DNA of 64,000 nucleotides from positions 3,410,001 through 3,474,000 of the forward strand of contig CP119317.1 of the NCBI GenBank assembly GCA_029203125.1. The letters run 5' to 3'. The notes below the pieces were generated by a model. That model saw nothing but the letters and a program-made list of their open reading frames with translations. It was not told the origin of the DNA and did no database searches. The DNA comes from Candidatus Cohnella colombiensis (GTDB taxonomy: Bacteria > Bacillota > Bacilli > Paenibacillales > Paenibacillaceae). Positions 1-7,229 of the stretch are shown one piece after another (position 1 is the stretch's first letter; every line of letters begins with the position of its first letter). The position numbers were made by a program, and so were the translations under genes.

Positions 1-956
1 ATGAACGGAAGCGCTGTTAGCGATCCGCCACCAAGCTCGTCGTTCAGCTTAGCTGCACGCTCAAGTAGACGGGAGTGCAAGTAGAATACGTCCCCTGGAT
101 ATGCTTCGCGACCTGGTGGACGACGTAGCAAGAGGGACAACTCACGGTATGCAGCAGCTTGCTTCGTCAAGTCATCATAGATGATCAAGACGTGCTTGCC
201 GTTGTACATGAAGTATTCGCCCATGGAGCAGCCTGTATATGGTGCCAAGTAGAGCAATGGAGCTGGTTCGGAAGCACTCGCCGTAACGACGATTGTGTAA
301 TCCAATGCACCTTGCTTACGTAGTGATTCAACAACACCACGAACGGTTGATTGCTTTTGACCGATAGCAACATAGATACAGATTACTCCGTTACCCTTTT
401 GGTTAACGATCGTATCGATTGCAATCGTTGTTTTACCTGTTTGGCGGTCACCGATAATAAGCTCACGTTGACCACGACCAATTGGAATCATCGCATCGAT
501 CGCTTTGATCCCCGTTTGCATTGGCTCATGAACAGACTTACGAGCCATTACGCCTGGAGCTGGTGATTCGATCGGACGGAATTCTGTTGTTGCAATAGGT
601 CCATTACCATCTACGGGTTGACCTAGCGCGTTGACCACACGACCAAGCAATGCTTCGCCGACTGGAACTTCCATGATCCGACCTGTTCTCTTAACTTGAT
701 CGCCTTCACGAATGCCTTTGAAAGGACCCATGATTACGACACCGACATTGTCTTGCTCAAGGTTTAGCGCCATGCCCACGACGCCATTAGAAAACTCGAG
801 CAATTCGCCGGCCATACAATTTTCCAAGCCGTGTACGCGGGCAATACCGTCACCAATCTGGATGACGGTTCCTACGTCAACGACTTGAATATCAGATTCA
901 TATTGCTGGATCTGCTGTTTAATCAATGTGCTGATTTCTTCGGGCTTAATACTCAA
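1..956 (-). CDS. atpA: ATP synthase F1 subunit alpha (5' part only)
   Basis: This is the regulatory/nucleotide-binding alpha subunit of the F1 sector, which with beta forms the catalytic hexamer at the cytoplasmic face of the membrane. About 318 N-terminal residues of the usual ~503 are present; the rest lies beyond base 1. The start is TTG at 956, preceded by AGGGGTG, giving MSIKPEEISTLIK. Residues 1-95 are the beta-barrel domain, and the P-loop GDRQTGKT lies at about 169-176. The last visible residues (KLNDELGGGSLTALP) are typical alpha. It is the sixth gene of the atpBEFHA order, 60 bp after atpH. Identification is very secure; only truncation by the window edge is notable. Confidence 0.97.
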   Translation of the reverse strand, partial: MSIKPEEISTLIKQQIQQYESDIQVVDVGTVIQIGDGIARVHGLENCMAGELLEFSNGVVGMALNLEQDNVGVVIMGPFKGIREGDQVKRTGRIMEVPVGEALLGRVVNALGQPVDGNGPIATTEFRPIESPAPGVMARKSVHEPMQTGIKAIDAMIPIGRGQRELIIGDRQTGKTTIAIDTIVNQKGNGVICIYVAIGQKQSTVRGVVESLRKQGALDYTIVVTASASEPAPLLYLAPYTGCSMGEYFMYNGKHVLIIYDDLTKQAAAYRELSLLLRRPPGREAYPGDVFYLHSRLLERAAKLNDELGGGSLTALPF

Positions 957-1016
957 TTCGTTCACCCCTGTCTCCAATGCTTTACTGGATTTAGATCCTA
1001 GTGTACTGACCTACTA

Positions 1017-1565
1017 CTAATTAACTGCAGTTTGCAGTGCCTTGTCCAAACGTGCAAGCTTACCACGTAAGCTTCCGTCATACAGTGTATCGCCGATGCG
1101 AACGGTCAGACCACCGAGCATATCAGGATCGACCGTATTCGTCACACGAACGGTTTTACCAATCAAAGCCCCAAATTTCTCCGCTAGCTTTTGTTGCTCC
1201 GCATCCGATAATGGCTTAGAGGATGTCACATGTGCATCCGCACGGCCAAGCGCTTCACCTGCTACTTGCAAATAAGCCTCAAGCACAGCAGCAAGTTCAC
1301 CTTCACGCCCGCGTTCAATGAGTAATGCAATCGTATTGAGCACAATCGATGCACCTTTGCCATCAAATGCACTCTTCAAGGTTGCAACCTTAGTCTGTAA
1401 AGTGATGTTTGGCGCGCTTAGAAATGCACGTACTTGTGCATCGCTTGCAACCAAATTCACAATGATTCTGAATTGATCTTCGGTTTCCGACACAAGCCCC
1501 TGTTCCTGCGCAAGTTGAAAGAGTGCTTTCGCATAGCGCTTGGAAACTACTGTACCGCGGCTCAT
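1017..1565 (-). CDS. atpH: ATP synthase F1 subunit delta
   Basis: The delta subunit (OSCP homologue) links the F1 head to the peripheral stalk. It has 182 residues, the normal family length. The N-terminal half is the helical OSCP domain (SKRYAKALFQLAQEQ), and the C-terminus carries the conserved pattern VDPDMLGGLTVRIGDTLYDGS. Its ATG at 1565 overlaps the atpF stop in an ATGA arrangement, implying translational coupling and fixed stoichiometry. It sits in the standard place between atpF and atpA. I see nothing unusual. Confidence 0.96.
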   Translation of the reverse strand: MSRGTVVSKRYAKALFQLAQEQGLVSETEDQFRIIVNLVASDAQVRAFLSAPNITLQTKVATLKSAFDGKGASIVLNTIALLIERGREGELAAVLEAYLQVAGEALGRADAHVTSSKPLSDAEQQKLAEKFGALIGKTVRVTNTVDPDMLGGLTVRIGDTLYDGSLRGKLARLDKALQTAVN

Positions 1566-2056
1566 GATTTAGACCCTACATCATCAAGATATTTGTTAAC
1601 CAATTGTTGTTGCGTGGACTCGTCCACTTGCTTCTCGATAATCTTCGAAGCGATCAGAACAGACAAGCCGCTAACTTCAGCTTTAAGTGAAGCAACTGCT
1701 TTGTTCTTCTCAGTCTCGATATCGCGAACCGCCTCATCTTTCAGACGGCTAGATTCGTTACGTGCTGCAGCGACGATATCGTCCGCCTGCTTCACTCCCG
1801 TTAATTTAGCTTGCTCGATAATATCATGAGCTTCCTTGCGAGCAACTTGCAATGCTTGACGTTGCTCTTCCATTAAGCGTTCCGCGTCTGTGCGGTTTTG
1901 TTGCGCATTATCCATCTGTTCTTGCACGAGCTGACGACGTTTCTCCATGACACCGAACAATGGCTTGAACGCATAACGCGACAAGAGCCAGAACAGAATG
2001 GCGAACGCAGCAAGTTGGATGAAAAAGTTGGACCATACAATGGTATCAATGCTCAC
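1562..2056 (-). CDS. atpF: ATP synthase Fo subunit b
   Basis: Subunit b forms the peripheral stator stalk. It has 164 residues: one N-terminal membrane helix (about 6-28, FFIQLAAFAILFWLLSRYAF) followed by a long charged coiled coil rich in Ala, Glu, Lys and Gln that dimerises and reaches delta. The start is GTG at 2056 with AAAGGAGTG upstream at good spacing. It follows atpE by about 100 bp and overlaps atpH by four bases. Length and topology match Bacillus AtpF. Confidence 0.96.
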   Translation of the reverse strand: MSIDTIVWSNFFIQLAAFAILFWLLSRYAFKPLFGVMEKRRQLVQEQMDNAQQNRTDAERLMEEQRQALQVARKEAHDIIEQAKLTGVKQADDIVAAARNESSRLKDEAVRDIETEKNKAVASLKAEVSGLSVLIASKIIEKQVDESTQQQLVNKYLDDVGSKS

Positions 2057-2162
2057 CGAGCTACACTCCTTTCACACGGCTTGATTCAAGCTGCGCGTAA
2101 TAACTGCAAAAGGAAGGCGTGGAGGCAATGTGGCTCCGCGCCTTACGATACGTTTAGTTAGA

Positions 2163-2387
2163 TTATTTCGCCCACATGAATGCAAGAACGAGCGAGATGA
2201 TCGGCATAGCCTCAACGAGACCAACACCGATAAATGCTGTTGCAGTCAACGTACCACGAAGTTCTGGTTGACGGGAAATACCTTCTACTGTCTTGCTGAA
2301 GATCAAACCGTTACCAATACCTGCACCTAGTGCACCAAGACCAAACACGATGCCCGCTGCTACATATCCATAAGTATTCAAATCCAT
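2163..2387 (-). CDS. atpE: ATP synthase Fo subunit c
   Basis: Subunit c is the proton-carrying ring component. It has 74 residues in two membrane helices joined by the polar loop SRQPELRG. The ion-binding carboxylate is the Glu in GLVEAMPIISLV of helix 2. The N-terminal helix has the usual small-residue AGI/GLGALGAGIG packing pattern. The reading frame is open further upstream, but AGGAGG lies nine bases before the ATG at 2387, and this gives the family-typical N-terminus MDLNTYG. I do not see the Gln/Thr ligands that mark sodium-type c rings, so proton coupling is inferred. Confidence 0.95.
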   Translation of the reverse strand: MDLNTYGYVAAGIVFGLGALGAGIGNGLIFSKTVEGISRQPELRGTLTATAFIGVGLVEAMPIISLVLAFMWAK

Positions 2388-2431
2388 TGTGTAAATCCTC
2401 CTCATAATCAATAGGTTTTCTTAATGTTTAT

Positions 2432-3199
2432 TTAGTGATCTTCTTCGTGAACGATTGACTGTGAAATATACACCATCGTTAACATCGTGAAGACGAACGC
2501 TTGAATTGCCCCAACGAAAATACTGAAGCCTTGCCATACCATCATTGCTGGAATACCGATCCAGCTCATGCCTAGAATTACACCAATCATCACTTCTCCG
2601 GCAAAGATGTTACCGAATAGCCGCAAACCGAGCGTTAAAGGCTTGGACACGATCTCGATTAAGTGAATCGGCAAGAAAACAATATTCGGATTGCTTGTAT
2701 AGTGCTTAAAGTAGTGCTTCGCGTTTTGTCGTATCCCTTGAACGTGGGACAGTACGATAACGATTAACGCGAGTGCCATCGTCATGGCTGGGTCCGCTGT
2801 TGGCGACTTCCACCAAGTCCACGCTAAATGCTCATGTACACCTGTTACGACCAATTCCTGACCAAAGACAGTCGGGATCTCATTCCCTTGCTGTTCAGAA
2901 ATGATGCTGAACGGCAGACCGAGCATGTTCGATACAAAAATGTACAGTATGAGGGTTAAACCAAGAGCGAGATAGGGCTTACCTTTTTTCCAGTCCATTG
3001 TTTGTCCGATAATTCCTTGAACAAATTCAACGACCCATTCCATGAAGTTCTGTAATTTGCCGGGGTTTTCGACCGACAGATTGCGAACAGCCAAACGCGC
3101 AATAACGAATACGACTAGACTAGTGAGCACGACCATGATTATGGCGGCGAGATCAAACCTAATTCCGCCAATCTCAATAATTGGCGCTAAATGTTCCAT
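2432..3199 (-). CDS. atpB: ATP synthase Fo subunit a
   Basis: Subunit a forms the proton half-channels against the c ring. It is about 255 residues with five to six membrane helices. The essential arginine is in PLTLGLRLFGNIFAGE. The frame is open back to an ATG at 3223 inside atpI, but the ATG at 3199 is preceded by GGGGTG about 12 bases away and starts just after the atpI stop. That start gives MEHLAPIIEIGG and is preferred. It is the first gene of the atpBEFHA core and follows atpI. Confidence 0.95.
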   Translation of the reverse strand: MEHLAPIIEIGGIRFDLAAIIMVVLTSLVVFVIARLAVRNLSVENPGKLQNFMEWVVEFVQGIIGQTMDWKKGKPYLALGLTLILYIFVSNMLGLPFSIISEQQGNEIPTVFGQELVVTGVHEHLAWTWWKSPTADPAMTMALALIVIVLSHVQGIRQNAKHYFKHYTSNPNIVFLPIHLIEIVSKPLTLGLRLFGNIFAGEVMIGVILGMSWIGIPAMMVWQGFSIFVGAIQAFVFTMLTMVYISQSIVHEEDH

Positions 3200-3203
3200 G
3201 TTG

Positions 3204-3614
3204 TCACTTTTCACCCCTTTCATCTGCGGAGTGTCCGTCTTGAGGACGGCGAATGGTGAATAAACCCAATAACAGTGTGACCAATGGCAAAGCTAATAAT
3301 CCAGCGATCGTCGTCGTAAGTTCAAAATCAAGTTGCCTTACTGAGATGATCGCGGCTAACAAGCCAATGGCAGCACGAGCGAGATACCCGAATCCTGATC
3401 TGCTTTTACGCCCGTCGGCAGCAAGCAATCCAATTCGTGTCGTCTTCCAGGCTAAGTGATACGAGCCTAGTAAACTCCCAATCGCACCAATGATAAATCC
3501 GCCGAAATAAGGCTTGTAATCCGGCCAGACAGCCAGCCCTACACAGCACAATGACAAAAAAAAGAACGTCATGCGAGTCATACGTCTTAACAGAGTTGGT
3601 ACATCTTCCTTCAC
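3204..3614 (-). CDS. atpI: ATP synthase protein I
   Basis: This is a small membrane protein encoded just ahead of the atp structural genes; in other bacteria AtpI helps c-ring assembly or ion (magnesium) supply. It has 136 residues with four predicted membrane segments grouped in two hairpins (about 13-45 and 75-115). Its ATG overlaps the stop of the preceding atpZ in an ATGA. Sequence conservation in this family is weak, so the call rests on size, topology and operon position. Confidence 0.85.
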   Translation of the reverse strand: MKEDVPTLLRRMTRMTFFFLSLCCVGLAVWPDYKPYFGGFIIGAIGSLLGSYHLAWKTTRIGLLAADGRKSRSGFGYLARAAIGLLAAIISVRQLDFELTTTIAGLLALPLVTLLLGLFTIRRPQDGHSADERGEK

Positions 3615-3859
3615 GGTTTACTAGCCCCCGTATACTTTCGAATCAGCGCCACAGCTGACCCGATCCCGGAAACTAATCCAATCACGACACCAGTAATGTA
3701 CCCGTAATCTGTACCGTTTCGGTTGTCATAGATACTTCCTAGCCACCATCCGAGACCGATACAAACCGCCAATTCTATTCCCAAACCCGCCACAAGGCCG
3801 GCAGCTTTCCATGGATTCTCATCTGGTGGAAGCTCTGGCTTGCGTGTAGACTCCGTCAT
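3611..3859 (-). CDS. atpZ: AtpZ/AtpI-family small membrane protein
   Basis: This is an 82-residue protein with two membrane helices (PWKAAGLVAGLGIELAVCIG and ITGVVIGLVSGIGSAVALI) separated by a short polar loop containing YDNRNGTD. That arrangement fits AtpZ-type proteins, which are encoded first in many Firmicute atp operons and are linked to Mg2+/Ca2+ handling or assembly. The open frame extends upstream to 3931, but AAAGGAG ten bases before the ATG at 3859 marks the likely start. It overlaps atpI by four bases and is the first gene of the operon. Confidence 0.8.
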   Translation of the reverse strand: MTESTRKPELPPDENPWKAAGLVAGLGIELAVCIGLGWWLGSIYDNRNGTDYGYITGVVIGLVSGIGSAVALIRKYTGASKP

Positions 3860-3936
3860 CGAATTGTCGCTCCTTTGACGCTGCATGGTGTGAGAAAAAG
3901 CGACATGCAAGCCCTTTCTCCCCATTGTCACGTTTT

Positions 3937-3966
3937 ATTGTAGCCTTGGATGATAACGTTTGTCAA
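3937..3966 (-). promoter_or_regulatory. Sigma-A-type promoter of the atp operon
   Basis: On the minus strand, TTGACA (3961-3966) is followed after 18 bp by TACAAT (3937-3942). It lies about 75 bp before the atpZ start in the gap after mnaA. The match is close to consensus; use in vivo is inferred. Confidence 0.75.
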
Positions 3967-4040
3967 TTCTTTGAATATCAAAAATTGTGTGAACAACATC
4001 ATTGAAAATCCCATAGAATCAAGAGCTCTCGGGTTTTTCA

Positions 4041-4063
4041 ACCGTACAGTATCACTGTATGGT
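4041..4063 (-). terminator. Weak hairpin after mnaA
   Basis: An imperfect inverted repeat, ACC-TACAGT / ACTGTA-GGT with a three-base loop, sits just past the mnaA stop. No clear T run follows, so it may be a weak terminator of upp-mnaA or an mRNA-end structure. Confidence 0.35.
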
Positions 4064-4073
4064 GTGCGATAAT

Positions 4074-5228
4074 TTATTTCGGCTCTGGCAGATAAGCTTT
4101 TGGACGCTCGCCTTTGTCGAAATGGTGTAAAATTGCACCCACAATTCGCTTCGATGCTTGACCATCACCATACGGATTTGAAGCCTGGCTCATCTTCTGA
4201 TAGACAGTCTCGTCAGTTAGCAATATTTTGGCACGATTATATACTCGTTCTTCATCCGTACCGACAAGTTCTAGCGTTCCTGCTTCAATCCCTTCAGGAC
4301 GTTCAGTTGTATCACGCAACACTAGAACAGGAATTCCAAACGAAGGTGCTTCCTCCTGCAGTCCACCTGAGTCGGTCAAAATCAGATGAGTATACGGATA
4401 AAAATTGTGCAGTTCCACGACGTCCAATGGATCGATCAACTTAATTCGTGGATGTCCGCCGAGAATTTCCTGAGCGGGTTCACGTACAGCAGGACTTGGA
4501 TGGACGGGGTAAACGATCGCAACATCTTCGAACTCCTCCGCAATTCGTCGTATTGCACGGAAAATTTGGCGATGCGGTTCACCTTGCGACTCGCGGCGAT
4601 GAGCGGTCATGAGAATCAAGCGCTTGCCCGATGCCCAATCGAGCACAGGATGCTTGAAATCATCCGCTACCGTATATTGGAACACATCCGTTACTGTATT
4701 CCCTGTCGTATAAATATGAGCTTCATTTTTATTTTCTCGACGGAGATTGTCCGCTGACAGCTTAGTTGGGGAGAAATGAAGATCTGCGAGCACGCCTGTC
4801 AATTGACGGTTCATCTCTTCAGGGTACGGTGACAGCTTGTTCCAAGTACGTAGCCCTGCCTCCACATGTCCCACTTTAATCTGTTGAAGGAAGGAAGCGT
4901 AGCTTGCTAAAAATGTCGTCAGCGTATCTCCGTGTACGAGCACAATGTCCGGTTGTGCTTCTTTCAGTACCGGCTCAAGCCCTTGTAGCACACGGACAGT
5001 AATTTCCTGAAGCGTCTGGCTTGCCTTCATCACATTCAGATCATAGTCAGGTGTAATATTGAACACTTCAAGCACCTGATCAAGCATCTCGCGGTGCTGC
5101 GCAGTCACACATACAATCGACTCGATCTGCTCCGGGTATTTTTGAAGCTCGAGAATGAGCGGCGCCATCTTGATTGCTTCCGGTCGTACACCGAAGATCG
5201 TCATGACTTTAATTTTGCTACTGCTCAC
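4074..5228 (-). CDS. mnaA: UDP-N-acetylglucosamine 2-epimerase (non-hydrolysing)
   Basis: This enzyme interconverts UDP-GlcNAc and UDP-ManNAc, feeding teichoic-acid linkage units and other ManNAc-containing wall polymers. It has 384 residues in the usual two-Rossmann-domain GT-B-like fold. Visible family motifs are FGVRPEAIKMAPL near the N-terminus, HGDT and HVEAGLRT in the middle, and TDSGGLQEEAPSFGIPVLVLRDTTERPE near the C-terminus. The frame is open upstream into upp, but AGGAGGTGG eight bases before the GTG at 5228 sets the start. It follows upp by 16 bp and is probably cotranscribed with it. Confidence 0.95.
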   Translation of the reverse strand: MSSSKIKVMTIFGVRPEAIKMAPLILELQKYPEQIESIVCVTAQHREMLDQVLEVFNITPDYDLNVMKASQTLQEITVRVLQGLEPVLKEAQPDIVLVHGDTLTTFLASYASFLQQIKVGHVEAGLRTWNKLSPYPEEMNRQLTGVLADLHFSPTKLSADNLRRENKNEAHIYTTGNTVTDVFQYTVADDFKHPVLDWASGKRLILMTAHRRESQGEPHRQIFRAIRRIAEEFEDVAIVYPVHPSPAVREPAQEILGGHPRIKLIDPLDVVELHNFYPYTHLILTDSGGLQEEAPSFGIPVLVLRDTTERPEGIEAGTLELVGTDEERVYNRAKILLTDETVYQKMSQASNPYGDGQASKRIVGAILHHFDKGERPKAYLPEPK

Positions 5229-5244
5229 GCTAAAGCCACCTCCT

Positions 5245-5874
5245 TTATTTCGTTCCGTATAAACGGTCCCCAGCATCTCCAAGACCTGGAATGATGTAAC
5301 CGTGCTCATTTAAACGCTCATCTAGTGCAGCTAGATAAATGTCGATATCCGGGTGCTTTTCCTGTACAGCTTTCACGCCTTCAGGCGCTGCAATCAAACA
5401 CATGAGCTTCGTTGGCTTACAGCCCTTATTCTTCAACATATCGAGAGCCGCATTCGCTGATCCGCCCGTTGCAAGCATCGGATCGATGACGATCAATTCG
5501 CGCTCAGTCACATCAGACGGAAGACTGCAATAGTATTCAACGGGCTGCAATGTTTCGTTGTCTCTATACAAACCGATATGACCCACTTTTGCAGACGGAA
5601 TAATTTTCAGCACACCATCCACCATGCCTAAGCCTGCACGTAAAATCGGAATTAGACCCATCATGCGACCTGCAATAACTTTACCCTCAGTAGTCGCAAC
5701 TGGTGTATGTACTTTTACACTGGAAAGCTGTACGTCCCGTGTAATTTCAAATGCCATTAGCATCGATACTTCATCCACAAGCTCCCGGAACTGCTTCGTA
5801 TTCGTCATTTGATCTCGGATAAAAGTGATTTTGTGTTGGATCAATGGATGATCGCAAATCACAAGCTTTCCCAT
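5245..5874 (-). CDS. upp: Uracil phosphoribosyltransferase
   Basis: This salvage enzyme converts uracil and PRPP to UMP. It has 209 residues, the standard length. The PRPP-binding loop is seen in VIDPMLATGGSANAA, and the uracil-binding C-terminus in HGYIIPGLGDAGDRLYGTK. GGGAGG precedes the ATG at 5874 and gives MGKLVICDHPLIQHK, as in Bacillus. It lies upstream of mnaA in the conserved glyA-upp-mnaA-atp order. Confidence 0.97.
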   Translation of the reverse strand: MGKLVICDHPLIQHKITFIRDQMTNTKQFRELVDEVSMLMAFEITRDVQLSSVKVHTPVATTEGKVIAGRMMGLIPILRAGLGMVDGVLKIIPSAKVGHIGLYRDNETLQPVEYYCSLPSDVTERELIVIDPMLATGGSANAALDMLKNKGCKPTKLMCLIAAPEGVKAVQEKHPDIDIYLAALDERLNEHGYIIPGLGDAGDRLYGTK

Positions 5875-5954
5875 GAAAATCCTCCCTCTCATTCGACCGG
5901 TTTCAACCACTCAAAGCAAGTGCCCGATCATTAACCTCTGAAGTTTATCGGTTC

Positions 5955-5984
5955 ATTATATCATTGTCTCCGAACTCGGGACAA
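5955..5984 (-). promoter_or_regulatory. Sigma-A-type promoter of upp-mnaA
   Basis: On the minus strand a perfect TATAAT (5955-5960) lies 18 bp after TTGTCC (5979-5984), about 80 bp before the upp start. The -10 is perfect and the -35 moderate. Confidence 0.6.
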
Positions 5985-6023
5985 TTGCATAACTTATAGG
6001 ATTACAAATAGGGAGGAATGCCC

Positions 6024-6377
6024 ATGAAGACACGCAATTCCACATCTGCCCGCGCAGCTGTAGGAACTGTTGGCGGAGTAGGCGGTGCGGGTGGTGCAGG
6101 TGGTGCAGGTGGTAGGGAAATATACAAGGCGGATAAAGAATGGTGCGATCACGTTCGGAAAACAAGGCAAAAGCTCAGTCAGGTTTGTAACCAATGTGCG
6201 AATCAACGTGTGAGAGTGCAGACGATAGATGGGCATGTGTACGAAGGCGTTGTCGCCGGTTCAGATCACAACTACCTGCACCTCGTCACAGGACCTGGCG
6301 ACACACGCTTCTTCGGGCCTGCGGCGATCACAACGCTCGTGTTGTTTGAATTGCTTGTGATTACATTGTTGATTTGA
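6024..6377 (+). CDS. Glycine-rich small protein of unknown function
   Basis: I do not recognise the family. The protein is 117 residues. An ATG two codons earlier (6018) is too close to GGGAGG; the ATG at 6024 has a seven-base spacing and is preferred. After a Ser/Thr/Ala-rich start comes a low-complexity Gly-Ala run (about residues 15-30, repeated GGTGCAGGT-type codons). A Cys-containing charged middle (CDHVRK, VCNQCANQRV) follows, then a beta-rich stretch VRVQTIDGHVYEGVVAGSD that resembles an Sm-like fold, and a hydrophobic C-terminal helix (TLVLFELLVITLLI). It may be a spore-coat or surface-associated protein. It is the only plus-strand gene in the atp-glyA region and stands alone. Confidence 0.65.
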   Translation: MKTRNSTSARAAVGTVGGVGGAGGAGGAGGREIYKADKEWCDHVRKTRQKLSQVCNQCANQRVRVQTIDGHVYEGVVAGSDHNYLHLVTGPGDTRFFGPAAITTLVLFELLVITLLI

Positions 6378-7181
6378 TGACGCCAGAGATTTGAAGAGAC
6401 TTGATGAGACAATAAACAGTAATTTGTCGCATAAACAGTGGCTTAACCCGGAGTCTTACCCTTCGAGAGTTAGTCCTTTGTATACCGTTATGATGCTTAA
6501 GCGCTTTTATTGATGCATTCAGAGACGGAACGGCCATACGATACGTTATTTACGGTTTTGGATGTGCTTTTCAGTTTTTCCGGACATACGATCCGCTATC
6601 GCCCCATTTTCCGTTGATTCTAGCTCCATTCCCCTCGAATAACGGAAATATTGTCCGCTCATTTTCATATAGGCGCTAATTTGGGATAATAACGGATCTC
6701 CTGTCCGCTTTCGCGGTCTTGCAACATGAGGCGAGGTTAGTTTGTGGTTCTAAGACCGTTTCGCGGTCTTGCAGCATCTGGTGGAGCTAGTTTTGTGGTT
6801 CTAAGACCGTTTCGTGGTCTTGCAGCATCCGCCGGGGCTACTTTGGTGGTTCTAAGACCGTTTCGCGGTCTTGCAGCGTCTGGCGGAGCTACTTTTGCGG
6901 TTCTAAGACCGTTTGGCGGTCTTGCAGCATCTGGCGGAGCTACTTTTGCGGTTCTAAGACCGTTTCGCGGTCTTGCAGCATCCGGCGGAGCTAGTTTGGT
7001 GGTTCTAAGACCGTTTCGTGGTCTTGCAGCATCCGGCGGAGTTAGTTTGGTGGTTCTAAGACCGTTTCGCGGTCTTGCAGCATCTGGCGGAGCTAGTTTT
7101 GCGGTTCTAAGACCGTTTCGTGGTCTAACAGCATCCGATGGAGTTACTTTGGTGGATTTAAGTCGGTTTCGCCGACTTAAA
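6378..7181. repeat. Gene-free stretch: dispersed element copy A with hairpin array
   Basis: No convincing gene was found here. From 6514 (TGCATTCAGAGACGG) the sequence matches, with many substitutions, a second copy on the other strand at 22010-22299 and a short third copy at 52393-52446. The stretch has several TAACG-N8-TGTCCGCT motifs (for example 6639-6663 and 6689-6710) and then runs directly into the 51-bp tandem hairpin array. An open frame of 150 codons spans the array only because the unit length is a multiple of three; it has no ribosome binding site. Confidence 0.75.
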
Positions 7182-7185
7182 AAAA
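6693..7185. repeat. 51-bp tandem repeat, each unit with a 7-bp hairpin
   Basis: Eight full units run from 6744 to 7151, with a degenerate unit before (6693-6743) and a partial one after. Each contains AAGACCG-TTTCG-CGGTCTT, a 7-bp stem with a five-base loop (first: 6752-6770). Between the hairpins lies GCAGCATCYGGYGGAGCTA-type sequence. In some units CGC becomes CGT, which keeps a G-T pair. The last unit (7160-7178) reads AAGTCGG-TTTCG-CCGACTT, changed on both arms so that pairing is kept. Confidence 0.9.
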
Positions 7186-7222
7186 TCCCAACATAGAGCT
7201 AACGCTCTTTGCTGGGATTTTT
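7182..7222 (-). terminator. glyA terminator
   Basis: Read on the minus strand just past the glyA stop, AAATCCCAGCA pairs with TGTTGGGATTT around a nested AGAGC/GCTCT hairpin, and a run of T follows. It abuts the last hairpin of the tandem array. Confidence 0.85.
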
Positions 7223-7229
7223 ACAAATA

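Noticed and set aside
6693..7185. Possible CRISPR array
   Set aside because: The units are contiguous 51-bp near-identical repeats with no unique spacers of constant length, and no cas gene is in the window.
6744..7196. 150-codon open frame on the plus strand
   Set aside because: It is made entirely of the 51-bp repeat, starts at an arbitrary GTG without a ribosome binding site, and stem pairing rather than protein sequence is preserved. Kept as a repeat, with a low-interest finding only.
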